Source: a virus
Direction: 5' to 3' (one strand)
IMG/VR virus record: IMGVR_UViG_3300021424_000190
Coordinates: 1-28,118 of that record
DNA: 28,118 nucleotides
A program made the translations under genes and the position numbers. Position 1 is the first letter of the stretch; each line of letters starts with the position of its first letter. Of the stretch, positions 6,288 through 14,572 are shown piece by piece. Under the pieces are notes generated by a model, which was given only the letters and a program-made list of their open reading frames with translations, was not told the DNA's origin and made no database searches.

Positions 6288-7088
6288 TGGATTGCTGAGT
6301 TTGCGACACACAATCATATCGATATACTGAACATTGAAGTTAAAACTCCCCCCAGTGAATGTTCCTACACCGGTAAGCGTTCCGGAAAGACTGTGACTAT
6401 GAGTCATGCTACTTCCGCTAAAAGAACCGCCGCTTCCTGACACAGCGTGCGTGTGGCCTTGGCTTCCTCCACTGGCAGATGTTAATGCAGTTGCGTTATT
6501 GTTAACACCGCTGCCATTTCCGCGTTGCGATCCTTCAGGCGGTCTATATTCGTAGCTGTGCTGGTGGGAGGCTATTTGGGATAAGGAAAGACTCGTGCTC
6601 CCAAGAGTCACACCACTAATACTAACCGAACCCGAAGGGGTTTGAGTTACGGAATCAGTTGTGCCAATAACTGAACCATTGACCGACACGGAGCCTGTGA
6701 AAGTTTGAGTGGTGAAAACAGAATTCCAGTCTGTGCTTCCACCTTGCCGCCCACCCGTTGGATTGTTGATGCGCAGCATTCTTGTTCCAGGGTTTTCCGT
6801 GATCCACCTTGGAGGGGCCCCGGACTGAAAGAATGTCATTATCGTACCAATCGGGAGGTACGAATTTGGGTCTATCGTCTTGGTTGACGAAATTTCAACA
6901 ATGCCAACACCCGAACCGGGAACGATTTGGATATCAGTCCCAGCAATGATCTTGCTGCAAAAAGTGTTCAAGTCCGCATTGACTGTGCCAGTGGCATTAT
7001 CAAGAATGATTCCTGAGCCCTGTTTGACAGCACCAGTTATCTCAGGCCCCCCTGGGACTTCCATTAGTTGGGCTTTATTTAGAGGCAT
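6282..7088 (-). CDS. Tail fibre tip protein, twin B
   Basis: A 268-residue paralogue of twin A with the same order: an N-terminal KAQLMEVPGGPE..GAVKQGSGI module, a LPIGTIMTFFQSGAPPRWI collar-like strand, Thr/Ser/Gly beta repeats, three HxH motifs (SHQHS, GHTHA, THSHS), the YRPPEGSQRG...GVNNN loop, and a FNFNVQYIDMIVCRK ending. Parts around the loop are almost identical to twin A at DNA level, while the flanking repeats differ. That pattern is typical of duplication with local gene conversion or recombination. Its TAA stop lies inside a GGGTAAAA motif, and another copy precedes its start. Expected on the virion as a receptor-binding tip. Confidence 0.82.
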   Translation of the reverse strand: MPLNKAQLMEVPGGPEITGAVKQGSGIILDNATGTVNADLNTFCSKIIAGTDIQIVPGSGVGIVEISSTKTIDPNSYLPIGTIMTFFQSGAPPRWITENPGTRMLRINNPTGGRQGGSTDWNSVFTTQTFTGSVSVNGSVIGTTDSVTQTPSGSVSISGVTLGSTSLSLSQIASHQHSYEYRPPEGSQRGNGSGVNNNATALTSASGGSQGHTHAVSGSGGSFSGSSMTHSHSLSGTLTGVGTFTGGSFNFNVQYIDMIVCRKLSNPG

Positions 7089-7122
7089 ACTAGTCTGACA
7101 CGGACTGTCTCATCATGACATG

Positions 7123-7130
7123 TTTTACCC
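7123..7130 (-). promoter_or_regulatory. GGGTAAAA junction motif (copy 3)
   Basis: The minus strand reads TAAGGGGTAAAAC: the stop of the 311-aa fibre gene is one base before the octamer. Twin B starts 34 bases on, with no Shine-Dalgarno in between. Confidence 0.5.
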
Positions 7131-7131
7131 C

Positions 7132-8067
7132 TTATGGGGCAGTGTTCAGTTCAACCCACTGAGATCCGCTGGAATCAATATAGTAGATGTACAGGGTTCC
7201 GTCTGAGCTATCCCACCATAGCTGGCCAGGGTAAGCATTTAACGGTTTCGTTTCTGAGATCGTAGCACCACCTACGGCCGTTCTTAGAAGCTGCTGGAGC
7301 TGGAAAATAGCATTCTGAACATTTATCGCGGTCAGAGGAGCAGAAGGAACGTATGAAATGTCTGTAGCAGTCAAGTTGCCGAGAGCTCTGACTTCTGACC
7401 ACTTTGCGACCTCAGACATTATCCAGTTTCCGGCCTCGCAAAGAACCTGAGGTGCGTTGTAATCCCCTGCAATATACGGGTTGCCGGCTTTTGTTACAAT
7501 GAAGAAGTCCCCACCATTGCTAATCGAGGGAAGAGGAAGGTGTTCCCCCACCCGGTATCCAAGCCTTTGTCCAATAATGCTTACAAAGGAGATATAACCT
7601 CCTTCAGCGTCATAGTAGCCACACCAAATAGCGGCATCAGTCTGAAGCTGTATATTTTGCCTCTGTAAATCGTTCAGTGCGGACACTATATTGACGTGAT
7701 CGGGAACGATGCAGTCGCTCAGATTCCCGATTTGATCCTGAAGACGTTTACCTGCTTTCGCGGTCAAGGCCTCCGTGATGCTGGTGGATGTGGTTGTGTC
7801 ATTTAACACCACAAGTCCTGAGAGTTCAGTCGTGGCCCTCCGAATCGGAATGTTGTCGGCGTCTGTTACCTTCCCTTGAACGTCCACAGCGAATTGACCT
7901 ACTGTGACATCATTTCCATAGGTTCCAGGAGTGACACCAGTGGCTACACCGACAATCCTCCACATAAATGTGGACGTGTCCCACCTATATTGAATGACGC
8001 CAACTGGGCAGGGATTAGGGTAAAGCTGCCCGTCGATGGGGTTGTCAGGGAAGTTTAACTGAGACAT
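7132..8067 (-). CDS. Tail fibre protein with DGQLYP N-terminus (311 aa)
   Basis: A 311-residue modular fibre protein. Residues 1-40 hold the FPDNPIDGQLYPNP...QYRWD...W module shared with three other fibres here. Residues about 85-115 (LSGLVVLNDTTTSTSITEALT) match the phage tail-fibre repeat pattern (PF03406-like). Residues about 145-225 resemble the 'LAGTYDA...GDW' module of the giant protein, here as WCGYYDAEGG...GNWIMSEVAKWSEV. The C-terminus (GQLWWDSSDGTLYIYYIDSSGSQWVEL) is a short beta domain also found twice in the 522-aa collar protein. It starts 6 bases after the 722-aa fibre, so the two are probably co-translated. A structural virion role is inferred from composition and context. Confidence 0.75.
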   Translation of the reverse strand: MSQLNFPDNPIDGQLYPNPCPVGVIQYRWDTSTFMWRIVGVATGVTPGTYGNDVTVGQFAVDVQGKVTDADNIPIRRATTELSGLVVLNDTTTSTSITEALTAKAGKRLQDQIGNLSDCIVPDHVNIVSALNDLQRQNIQLQTDAAIWCGYYDAEGGYISFVSIIGQRLGYRVGEHLPLPSISNGGDFFIVTKAGNPYIAGDYNAPQVLCEAGNWIMSEVAKWSEVRALGNLTATDISYVPSAPLTAINVQNAIFQLQQLLRTAVGGATISETKPLNAYPGQLWWDSSDGTLYIYYIDSSGSQWVELNTAP

Positions 8068-8073
8068 CGGTTA

Positions 8074-10242
8074 TCAGAACGGAGTCAGGTCGATTTGGAT
8101 GCGGCCCCAGGTGTTAGGCAAATAGCAGAAGTAGAGATAGCCGGTGTCATCCCAGGCGATCTCACCGACGCTTCCAGTATCACTGGAACTAGAAGGCGTA
8201 TATGCAGTAGACAAAACCAAGTTGCCGCCTGAAATCGTCATTGCGTTGGCACCTGGGACTCCCCCAGTGTTTACTGTTACGGGACCAGTGAGTATGGGAG
8301 AGTTAATAGTTGCGTACGTTGAAGCGGCTGCGGAGCTTGTCAGAAGACCCAACTGTGTTGCGGTTCTCCAAGCTGGAAGACCAGCATTCACCGCAAGGAT
8401 CGTCCCAGCGGTACCAATTGGTAGAGACGCAGGAGTATTAGGACCGGACGCATAAACGATGTCCCCTGTTACATCCAGCAACGAAGCAGAAATTGTGCCA
8501 GGGAACGTTTGTCCAGCGTTGAACGTAATGTTCCCGGTCATTGTGCCGCCGGTTTTCAGCAGGGCATCTGCGCCCGGCATTGTGACCCACGAACAGTTGC
8601 CGGCCCCGTTAGTTGAAAGGACTTGACCCGCTGTACCATCTCCGAGAGGATATGTTAAACCCTGGTTTGTGAAGATACCCTCGACACTAAGACCAGAACC
8701 GTTGATAATTTGGACGTTGCCATCAACTATCATTCCGCCATCGGTGATGGTAAAATGGTCGATGCCCAGCGTGTAAGTGGGGCCACCACCGTCATTAGTT
8801 GTGATTACGACGTTACGTCCGGAGTTAATATTGACCGGCAGAGATGACCATGTGCTCAGGGTGGTGCCATTGAGCTGATCAAAGTAAAGACCCGCCGTGG
8901 CGAAAGTTCCATTGCCATATGTAAGACTGGCAGCACCACCGGTGTTGGACAAAGTAAACGCTTGCTGTCCACCAACTAGCTCCAGGATCTGAATGGTTTG
9001 ATTTTCGATCGTAGAACTGAAACTACTCGAAGTGACCGCGATCGGGTTGGTGGTCGTCGCTCCTGCGTCAGTGACAGTTTGAAGAGTGCCGCCACCGGCC
9101 GAAATCACTCCACTTGAGTTGACGGTGATTGTGCTTCCATCTGGCTGAACCACACCAAGTGACGATGCGGTTGCTGAGGCCACTTCGATGAGTGGATTGG
9201 CAAGAGTGCCACTGATGCTGATCGCTCCTACACCACCCAATGCGCCTTCTGCAAGTACCCCTGGGAAAGTTTGACCAACTGTAAATGCGATTGGTCCTGA
9301 CATAGCACCGCCGACTAAAGGCAGCGCACCGACAGCCAAATCGTAAGCTTGCTTTACCGAATTTGGTGTAGCCGCCTCAGTTATAGATGTCGAAGAAACT
9401 GAGTCGCTGAGAGTAACTACACCGGAAGTTGAAGTCGTGGCCGCGTTCACCCCAACTATTGGAGCGGTCAGGGTTCCTGTGATTGTAATCGGTGCAGACC
9501 CTGAAACCGACGTGACTCCTCCTCCAGTAGAGCTGATCCTGCCGTCAGGAGCGATGGTGATATTGTCACCTTGGTAAACACCTCCGATCGTGGTGCCAGA
9601 GGCAGGATTAAGGAATACTGTTACTGCACCAGAAGTTCCACCCCCACCTAGACCCGTTCCGACACCCACGCCAGTGATTGTTCCACCACCTGCGACGTTG
9701 AGTGTTCCATCAGGTGTAACTGAGCAGTTGGTTCCAGGAATGATGCCCCCTAAGACCGAAGGGCTGGCGGGGGCGAGAGTGAGCAGTCCCGATGAAGCAA
9801 CTCGTAGTCCATTGGCGCCACCCGAGACAATCACGGATCCTAAAACCGCATTGGTTGCGGGGGTCGCAGCAATGCTGTAAGAGCTGCCTCCGAGGTCAGT
9901 GACTTGAATACCAGGACCACCGGAAATAGTTGTCGTTAACGAGACACGGATGACACCGTCTGCGTCGATAGATAAACCTGAACCATCGACGGTTTTAACG
10001 CCGCCTAAACTAACGCCAGCTGGAGGTAGGAGGCCAAGGAAAACAGTGGGTCCTGTTCCACCTCCTTGAATTCCGTTAGATGGTACGATGTTAGATACAG
10101 TCCCGCCACCGGCAGATGTTGAGATAGTTCCATCAGCCGCAATGGTAATACCAGACCCAGCCTTCACGGCCCCAATTGAGGCAGCACTTGTGCCGCTGCC
10201 GGGCGGATCCATGAATTGGGCTTTGATGAAAGCGTTTGTCAT
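8074..10242 (-). CDS. Large modular tail fibre protein (722 aa)
   Basis: A 722-residue fibre, rich in Gly, Thr, Ser and Val with very few charged residues. It opens with KAQFMDPPGSG...GAVKAGSGITIAADGTIS, as in the twin tips. It continues with at least six '(L/I)GGV...G..I..DG.IS' bead repeats (residues about 20-290), a GVVTLSDSVSSTSITEAATP fibre repeat (about 270-300), and two copies of a 'GG.M(S/T)G.I.F..GQTFPG' motif (about 315 and 565). It ends in a GEIAWDDTGYLYFCYLPNTW domain typical of phage structural proteins. The pattern fits a long trimeric beta-fibre shaft. It is preceded by a GGGTAAAA motif with no Shine-Dalgarno and followed after 6 bases by the 311-aa fibre. Confidence 0.8.
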   Translation of the reverse strand: MTNAFIKAQFMDPPGSGTSAASIGAVKAGSGITIAADGTISTSAGGGTVSNIVPSNGIQGGGTGPTVFLGLLPPAGVSLGGVKTVDGSGLSIDADGVIRVSLTTTISGGPGIQVTDLGGSSYSIAATPATNAVLGSVIVSGGANGLRVASSGLLTLAPASPSVLGGIIPGTNCSVTPDGTLNVAGGGTITGVGVGTGLGGGGTSGAVTVFLNPASGTTIGGVYQGDNITIAPDGRISSTGGGVTSVSGSAPITITGTLTAPIVGVNAATTSTSGVVTLSDSVSSTSITEAATPNSVKQAYDLAVGALPLVGGAMSGPIAFTVGQTFPGVLAEGALGGVGAISISGTLANPLIEVASATASSLGVVQPDGSTITVNSSGVISAGGGTLQTVTDAGATTTNPIAVTSSSFSSTIENQTIQILELVGGQQAFTLSNTGGAASLTYGNGTFATAGLYFDQLNGTTLSTWSSLPVNINSGRNVVITTNDGGGPTYTLGIDHFTITDGGMIVDGNVQIINGSGLSVEGIFTNQGLTYPLGDGTAGQVLSTNGAGNCSWVTMPGADALLKTGGTMTGNITFNAGQTFPGTISASLLDVTGDIVYASGPNTPASLPIGTAGTILAVNAGLPAWRTATQLGLLTSSAAASTYATINSPILTGPVTVNTGGVPGANAMTISGGNLVLSTAYTPSSSSDTGSVGEIAWDDTGYLYFCYLPNTWGRIQIDLTPF

Positions 10243-10263
10243 CGTTAAGTCATGCTAATTATC

Positions 10264-10271
10264 TTTTACCC
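10264..10271 (-). promoter_or_regulatory. GGGTAAAA junction motif (copy 4)
   Basis: The minus strand reads TCGGGTAAAAG, with the TAA stop of the 161-aa gene embedded. The 722-aa fibre starts 21 bases on. A gap this short leaves little room for a leader if this is a -10 element. Confidence 0.5.
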
Positions 10272-10751
10272 GAGTTGGTTCAGGATAGTAATCAATTCTT
10301 GACCGGTGGTTGCGTCATTGATTTGGGTTTGCACTTGCTCTTGAAGTGAGTTAATACCACTGAGGAATTCGATAGCCGCGACTTGGTCGGCTGTTCTTTC
10401 GTTCTCAGGCGTGGCAATAGCCAGTTGTAATTGGTAGTCATTGTTGATGCTTAAACCCAAAATGCCATTATTGTACTGTTGTTGCCAATATTGGGAGTTG
10501 TAGTTTGTAGCAGCTGCTTGCGCTTCATCCAGCACCCAGTCAAATGTTGGGGGAGTTACACTCACATCAACTGTTTGGGCATTTCCAATGAATGGAGAAG
10601 GTGGGATGTCGGCTGCATCAACGATTTGATACGGTGTCCCATATGGATCCAGAAACTTGAATGCGATGGTTTCAAGATCGTCTAGACCGGGTGAGATAAC
10701 GCGCAGATAAGGAGTGGGCGATGTTGGGTCGCTATAGACGATTACATTCAT
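10266..10751 (-). CDS. Small fibre-cluster accessory protein (161 aa)
   Basis: A 161-residue protein of unknown function that does not share the fibre modules. The N-terminal half (VIVYSDPTSPTPYLRVISP, FKFLDPYGTPYQIVDAADIP) is a strand pair pattern seen in small proteins next to phage fibre genes. The C-terminal half is helical and Gln/Glu-rich (VLDEAQAAATNYNSQYWQQQYN, TADQVAAIEFLSGINSLQEQVQTQI) and could form a coiled coil. This makes a chaperone or trimerisation helper for the adjacent fibres plausible, by inference only. It overlaps the preceding fibre gene as ATGA, so it should be made in step with the three 'DGQLYP' fibres upstream. Confidence 0.6.
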   Translation of the reverse strand: MNVIVYSDPTSPTPYLRVISPGLDDLETIAFKFLDPYGTPYQIVDAADIPPSPFIGNAQTVDVSVTPPTFDWVLDEAQAAATNYNSQYWQQQYNNGILGLSINNDYQLQLAIATPENERTADQVAAIEFLSGINSLQEQVQTQINDATTGQELITILNQLG

Positions 10752-11764
10752 GGGTAAACCGCTGTGTCAATGATGATGATATCGAATTCTGAAATCCCGT
10801 TCCAGTTGTTCCAAGTGAAGCTACCACTAGCCGCAGTGTTATCAGTGGTGAAGAAATTCACACTGTTTAGTTCTATGGAAGTCGTGGTCTTAAGCGAGAA
10901 GTTAATTAACTGGTTCCTTTGGTATAGCTGAGCAGAGCTTCCATAGGTAGGAACCCTAGCCGAAAGAGAAACCCCATATAAAGCATTCGGAAGAGCATTC
11001 TGAAAACTGACGACGACTCGCGGTTGTGTTCCAGTTTGCCAAGTAACCGCCGAAATGTTGTATCCTTCAGCAACGGTGAAACTGTATGGCGCCGAGGTTC
11101 CCGAAACACCTATGGTTCCCCAAGCCAAAACATTGACGTCTTGAAGGCTTCCCGCCACCTGTATAGTGCCGTCCGCTGACACAGAAATACCTCTTCCAAC
11201 ACGGACAGAACCAACCGTTAGACGGGTGGCAAGAGCAGCTGAGATGGTGCCAGTGTTGACGATAGGAGATGGGGCACCCACCAAACCAGGACCAACGTTG
11301 ATGCTCGTAACTCCAAATCGTGCAGTGGGAATAGAAATTGTTCCATCCAGCCCAACATCGATGTTATCACCAACAATGACACCACCCTCAGACGTCTTAG
11401 TAGCAGGAGTGAGGTCAATTTGACCAGTCGTTGTAATTGGTCCTCCTGAAAGGCCAGGACCAGTGGTAATCTGCTTCACGGTGCCGGAAGCCGCGTCCGC
11501 AGGGATGGCATCTAGTTTGGCTTTGTCATCCGCTGACATTGAACCTGCATTATTGAGAGTAGCAGGCAGGATGCTAACTACCGCATTGTTAGTGCCATCT
11601 GAGACAACGATAGGCAGAATGCCACTGACCGACTGAACTCCAAGGGGTGAATAGATCAGCCAGACTCCAAGGGACTGGTTCCATTGATATTGCAGAGACC
11701 CAGGAATAGCCGGTACTGGGTAAAGCTGGCCGTCCGCAGGATTTACGGGAAAGATGTAAGCCAT
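10748..11764 (-). CDS. Tail fibre protein with DGQLYP N-terminus (338 aa)
   Basis: A 338-residue fibre. Residues 1-40 hold the FPVNPADGQLYPVPAIPG...QYQWN...W module. Residues about 42-90 hold GVQSVSGILPIVVSDGT...ILPATLNNAGSMSADDKAKLDAIP, shared with the 253- and 365-aa neighbours. Three 'GG(V/I)..G..I...DGTIS' beads follow. The C-terminal 130 residues (AWGTIGVSGTSAPYSFTVAEGYNI ... ALPNALYGVSLSARVP ... SGSFTWNNW) are unique in the window and look like a terminal beta-sandwich or receptor-binding domain, differing from the cap used by its two neighbours. It overlaps the previous gene as TAATG and the next as ATGA. Confidence 0.75.
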   Translation of the reverse strand: MAYIFPVNPADGQLYPVPAIPGSLQYQWNQSLGVWLIYSPLGVQSVSGILPIVVSDGTNNAVVSILPATLNNAGSMSADDKAKLDAIPADAASGTVKQITTGPGLSGGPITTTGQIDLTPATKTSEGGVIVGDNIDVGLDGTISIPTARFGVTSINVGPGLVGAPSPIVNTGTISAALATRLTVGSVRVGRGISVSADGTIQVAGSLQDVNVLAWGTIGVSGTSAPYSFTVAEGYNISAVTWQTGTQPRVVVSFQNALPNALYGVSLSARVPTYGSSAQLYQRNQLINFSLKTTTSIELNSVNFFTTDNTAASGSFTWNNWNGISEFDIIIIDTAVYP

Positions 11765-12525
11765 TAGGTTAGGGAGACTCCGTAAAAGGTTAGATTGGCA
11801 GCTGGAGCCGAGGTGAATTGAATTTGATTACCACCCACATTAAACCCCTGCCCAGGGATTTGAAACACGCTGCCCACGAACACAAGGAGAGCGTTCTGAG
11901 ACGGGGGAGTGAACGGGACACCACCTACAGTGAGTTGGAAAGAGAGAGCAGATCCATTGAAACCGGACGATATGTCGTCCAGCACCTTGAAAGTTGCTCC
12001 AGTAGCTAAAGAGATAACCCCATCTGGTGCGATAGCCACACCCGAACCTTGACGGACTCCGCCAATCAAAAGAGAGGTAGGTGGGTCCAGCAGCAATGTT
12101 CCGTCGGTTTGAACACTCACACCAGGACCGGGTTTAACACCGCCAATAACTGTGTCAGTAGCGGGCAAAAGCCTCATTGTTCCCTTGAAGGTGATCGTAT
12201 CACCAGTGCCAGGGGCACCCAGTCCAACTCCGGCGGTCACTTCTTCTACCGAACCACCAGGTGTCAAGCTATCTAGTTTGGTTTTGTCAGCAGCGGACAT
12301 AGATCCCGCCGACAGTGGTGTGGCAGGCTCAATGTTAACGTCTGGTTTTTGAATGGAACCGTCGACAACAATGGGGAATGTGCCCGTGACTTCTTGTACG
12401 ACACCGAGTTGAAGGGTCTCCCAAGCACCTTTAGTGGCGTTCCATCGATATTGTTGTACTCCCTTGATTGCAGGGTTTGGGTAGAGCTGACCGTCGGTGG
12501 GTGATGCAGGAAACTCAAGTGCCAT
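11764..12525 (-). CDS. Tail fibre protein with DGQLYP N-terminus (253 aa)
   Basis: A 253-residue fibre with the same first 90 residues in pattern as its neighbours (FPASPTDGQLYPNPAIKG, VVQEVTGTFPIVVDGS, AGSMSAADKTKLDSL). Two or three 'IGGV..G.GV....DG...L' beads follow. It ends with a 75-residue cap: FKVLDDISSGFNGSALSFQLTVGG, LLVFVGSVFQIPGQGF, IQFTSAPAANLTFYGVSLT. The same cap appears twice in the 365-aa fibre and once at the end of the giant protein. It starts one base after the stop of the 365-aa gene and its stop overlaps the next ATG (TAATG). A structural role is inferred. Confidence 0.75.
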   Translation of the reverse strand: MALEFPASPTDGQLYPNPAIKGVQQYRWNATKGAWETLQLGVVQEVTGTFPIVVDGSIQKPDVNIEPATPLSAGSMSAADKTKLDSLTPGGSVEEVTAGVGLGAPGTGDTITFKGTMRLLPATDTVIGGVKPGPGVSVQTDGTLLLDPPTSLLIGGVRQGSGVAIAPDGVISLATGATFKVLDDISSGFNGSALSFQLTVGGVPFTPPSQNALLVFVGSVFQIPGQGFNVGGNQIQFTSAPAANLTFYGVSLT

Positions 12526-12526
12526 A

Positions 12527-13624
12527 TTAGATACCTAACACTTGACCGTTGAAAGTCGCTCCGGCAGGGGGAGCAGACGAGAACACAATATTGCTACCAT
12601 TCAGGGTATAAGCTTGATTTGGAGTTTGTAGAATACCGCCCACACCAATGAACAGGGAAGCAGGAGAAGCGGGGTTATAAACTTGTCCTGCTACACGCAA
12701 CGGGAATGAAGTGGCAACTCCATTGAACTGAGATGAGATATCATCCAACTGCTGGAAAGACTGACCGTTTGGAACAAACAAACGACCACTGAATTGAGTG
12801 CCAGTGGGTGGTGGAGAAACAAACTTGATGTCTTCGGTATTGACTACTGTGAATGTTGCTGGGGAAGGCTGAAGGATGCCTCCAAGCACGATAAACAAGT
12901 TCGCAGGTTGCGTTACAGTTTGAAGGCCACCGTTAACAGTTAGGGGGAATTGGGTGCGGACACCGTCAAACAGAGGAGTGAGATTGTCCAAGATGACAAA
13001 AGCACCTGTAGCACCTTGACCTCCTGCGGCACTGATGGTGCCATCAGACGCAATCGTAATGTTGTTACCAGCTTTGACTCCTCCTATTTGTCCCCCCATT
13101 GGAGGACGAAGGAAAAGGGTTCCTGTAGAAGTAATCGTTCCACCGCCTAAACCAACTCCTGCGGTAATACTTGTGACGCCCGAGAATGCTTGCAGAGTTC
13201 CATCTGGAAGAATGGTTACACCAGCTCCAGCTTTGACACCACCAATGTTTGGTCCACTTGGTGGGAGTAGTGAGATAGTTCCTGATTGCGTGATGGGGCC
13301 GCCCGTCAGACCCACTCCTGTATTGACACTCTTAACAGATCCAACTCCAGTAGACGGAATAGAATCAATTTTCTGCTTATCTGCTGCAGATAGGGAACCA
13401 GCGGAAGTAGTTGTGGCAGGGCGAATATTAACAACAGGTACTGAAGAAGTTCCAGTGATGACAATTGGAGCGTTCCCTAAAACCTGCAGAACCGCTCCCG
13501 AAACCAGAACCCAAACGCCTTTGTTGGCTACCCACTTGTACTGGAAAGTCCCAGGAATCGCAGGGTCTGGATAAAACTGGCCGTCAAATGGAGCGCTGGG
13601 GAAATTGTACGGAGTAAATGCCAT
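12527..13624 (-). CDS. Tail fibre protein with DGQLYP N-terminus, double cap (365 aa)
   Basis: A 365-residue fibre. It has a DGQFYPDPAIPG N-terminal module, then GAVLQVLGNAPIVITGTS...AGSLSAADKQKIDSIP, then three 'GGVKAG..(I/V)TI..DGT..A' beads (residues about 95-205). It ends with two tandem copies of the 75-residue cap: VILDNLTPLFDGVRTQFPLTVNG with FIVLGGILQPSPATF, and QLDDISSQFNGVATSFPLRVAG with FIGVGGILQTPNQAY...FSSAPPAGATFNGQV. A duplicated cap in one chain, with single caps elsewhere, points to module gain. The gene is first in its unit, 35 bases after a GGGTAAAA motif, and has no Shine-Dalgarno. Confidence 0.76.
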   Translation of the reverse strand: MAFTPYNFPSAPFDGQFYPDPAIPGTFQYKWVANKGVWVLVSGAVLQVLGNAPIVITGTSSVPVVNIRPATTTSAGSLSAADKQKIDSIPSTGVGSVKSVNTGVGLTGGPITQSGTISLLPPSGPNIGGVKAGAGVTILPDGTLQAFSGVTSITAGVGLGGGTITSTGTLFLRPPMGGQIGGVKAGNNITIASDGTISAAGGQGATGAFVILDNLTPLFDGVRTQFPLTVNGGLQTVTQPANLFIVLGGILQPSPATFTVVNTEDIKFVSPPPTGTQFSGRLFVPNGQSFQQLDDISSQFNGVATSFPLRVAGQVYNPASPASLFIGVGGILQTPNQAYTLNGSNIVFSSAPPAGATFNGQVLGI

Positions 13625-13658
13625 GCTGTTGGCGATCGAGATGGCGACTTTGTGTGAG

Positions 13659-13666
13659 TTTTACCC
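13659..13666 (-). promoter_or_regulatory. GGGTAAAA junction motif (copy 5)
   Basis: The minus strand reads TAGGGTAAAACTC, sharing its first G with the TAG stop of the 301-aa tip gene. The 365-aa fibre starts 34 bases on. Confidence 0.5.
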
Positions 13667-14571
13667 TAGTATCGAATCACTGGCAGCAATGCGACATTAT
13701 CGGGGCGAGTCTCACTTGTACCATCTTCTTCGGTGTAGGGGATGTTCGTTTCCGCCATGTTGATGCTCACGTTTGTCACAGCAAAATCTGTAATGACGTT
13801 GGCCTGGGTCGTGTCCAGAAACAAATTAGCGGGGTCAGTCGCTACCACCATGTTTGCTGATTCCTGACCTACGAAATAATAGTATTCCCCAAAGAATAAA
13901 CCACCACTCCCAAATTGGATAGCTCCATTGAAAATGATGTCGTATGCTCCACCATACCCGACATGGCTAAACTGATTATAGATATGCTGGTGACCGGGAT
14001 CACTGACAGTGTGGTTGTGACCGAAATCGATAATGTCGTGAATGTGACCTGGGTCAGTTACGCCGTGAATGTGGCCCGGATCTGTGATAGTGTGGGTGTG
14101 AGGAATCGCTTGGATTACGTGGTTGTGAACACCAACATCATCCTCTTGGTAAGAACCAAAGGTCCGCGATGGGTCGAGGGGACTGACTGAACCCCACCCA
14201 CGGCAGAATCGCCCAACAAGATTCGGCAGATTGAACGTGGTTGCTCCATCCCCAGAGCCGTACAGGGTTCCTATTTCACGGAAAAGCCGCGAGTACTGTG
14301 CACGGTAAACTGCGGAGCCGTCACACAACAGGTAGCCCTCTGGTGGGCGAGGCGAACAGAACCACATGATGGCACCAGCAGGAACAATACCACCAGAGAT
14401 GATGGGGACATACGGAGCCACTGTGTTGCCGGCAGCCACCCAAGCGCGCAGCTGTGCCGCTTCCTGGCTCAGGTCGTCCAGATGCATGTACGCATGAGTT
14501 TCATCTTGGTACTGAACGAAGTAAAGCAGATTTCTTTCGTCAGCGTATTGAGCGAGTTTGATCGGAACCAT
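13666..14571 (-). CDS. Short tail fibre/needle-tip protein with collar domain (301 aa)
   Basis: A 301-residue receptor-binding protein. Residues 1-60 hold an N-terminal module ending GNTVAPYVP, shared with the 305-aa tip and the collagen fibre. Residues 64-140 form a phage tail collar domain (PAGAIMWFC..PPEGYLLCDG, LFREIGTLYGSGDG, FNLPNLVGRFCRGW). Six HxH motifs follow at exactly 9-residue spacing: 149, 158, 167, 176, 185 and 194. A 40-residue Gly/Tyr/Phe-rich head comes next, then a return stretch with AN/TN pairs every 9 residues (239 to 276). It ends NVALLPVIRY. This matches the collar-needle-head plan of T4 gp37/gp12, where HxH sites hold a row of metal ions on the trimer axis. Confidence 0.87.
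   Translation of the reverse strand: MVPIKLAQYADERNLLYFVQYQDETHAYMHLDDLSQEAAQLRAWVAAGNTVAPYVPIISGGIVPAGAIMWFCSPRPPEGYLLCDGSAVYRAQYSRLFREIGTLYGSGDGATTFNLPNLVGRFCRGWGSVSPLDPSRTFGSYQEDDVGVHNHVIQAIPHTHTITDPGHIHGVTDPGHIHDIIDFGHNHTVSDPGHQHIYNQFSHVGYGGAYDIIFNGAIQFGSGGLFFGEYYYFVGQESANMVVATDPANLFLDTTQANVITDFAVTNVSINMAETNIPYTEEDGTSETRPDNVALLPVIRY
13984..14127 (-). repeat. Six HxH repeats, 27-base period (301-aa tip)
   Basis: In-frame coding repeat of (D)PGHxHx-type units: HNH, HTH, HIH, HIH, HNH, HQH, each 9 residues (27 bases) apart. Predicted metal-binding needle strand. Confidence 0.85.
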
Positions 14572-14572
14572 G

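Noticed and set aside
13035-13574. Plus-strand frame of 179 codons, Pro/Val-rich.
   Set aside because: Antisense shadow of the 365-aa fibre gene, which has clear modules shared with its neighbours.
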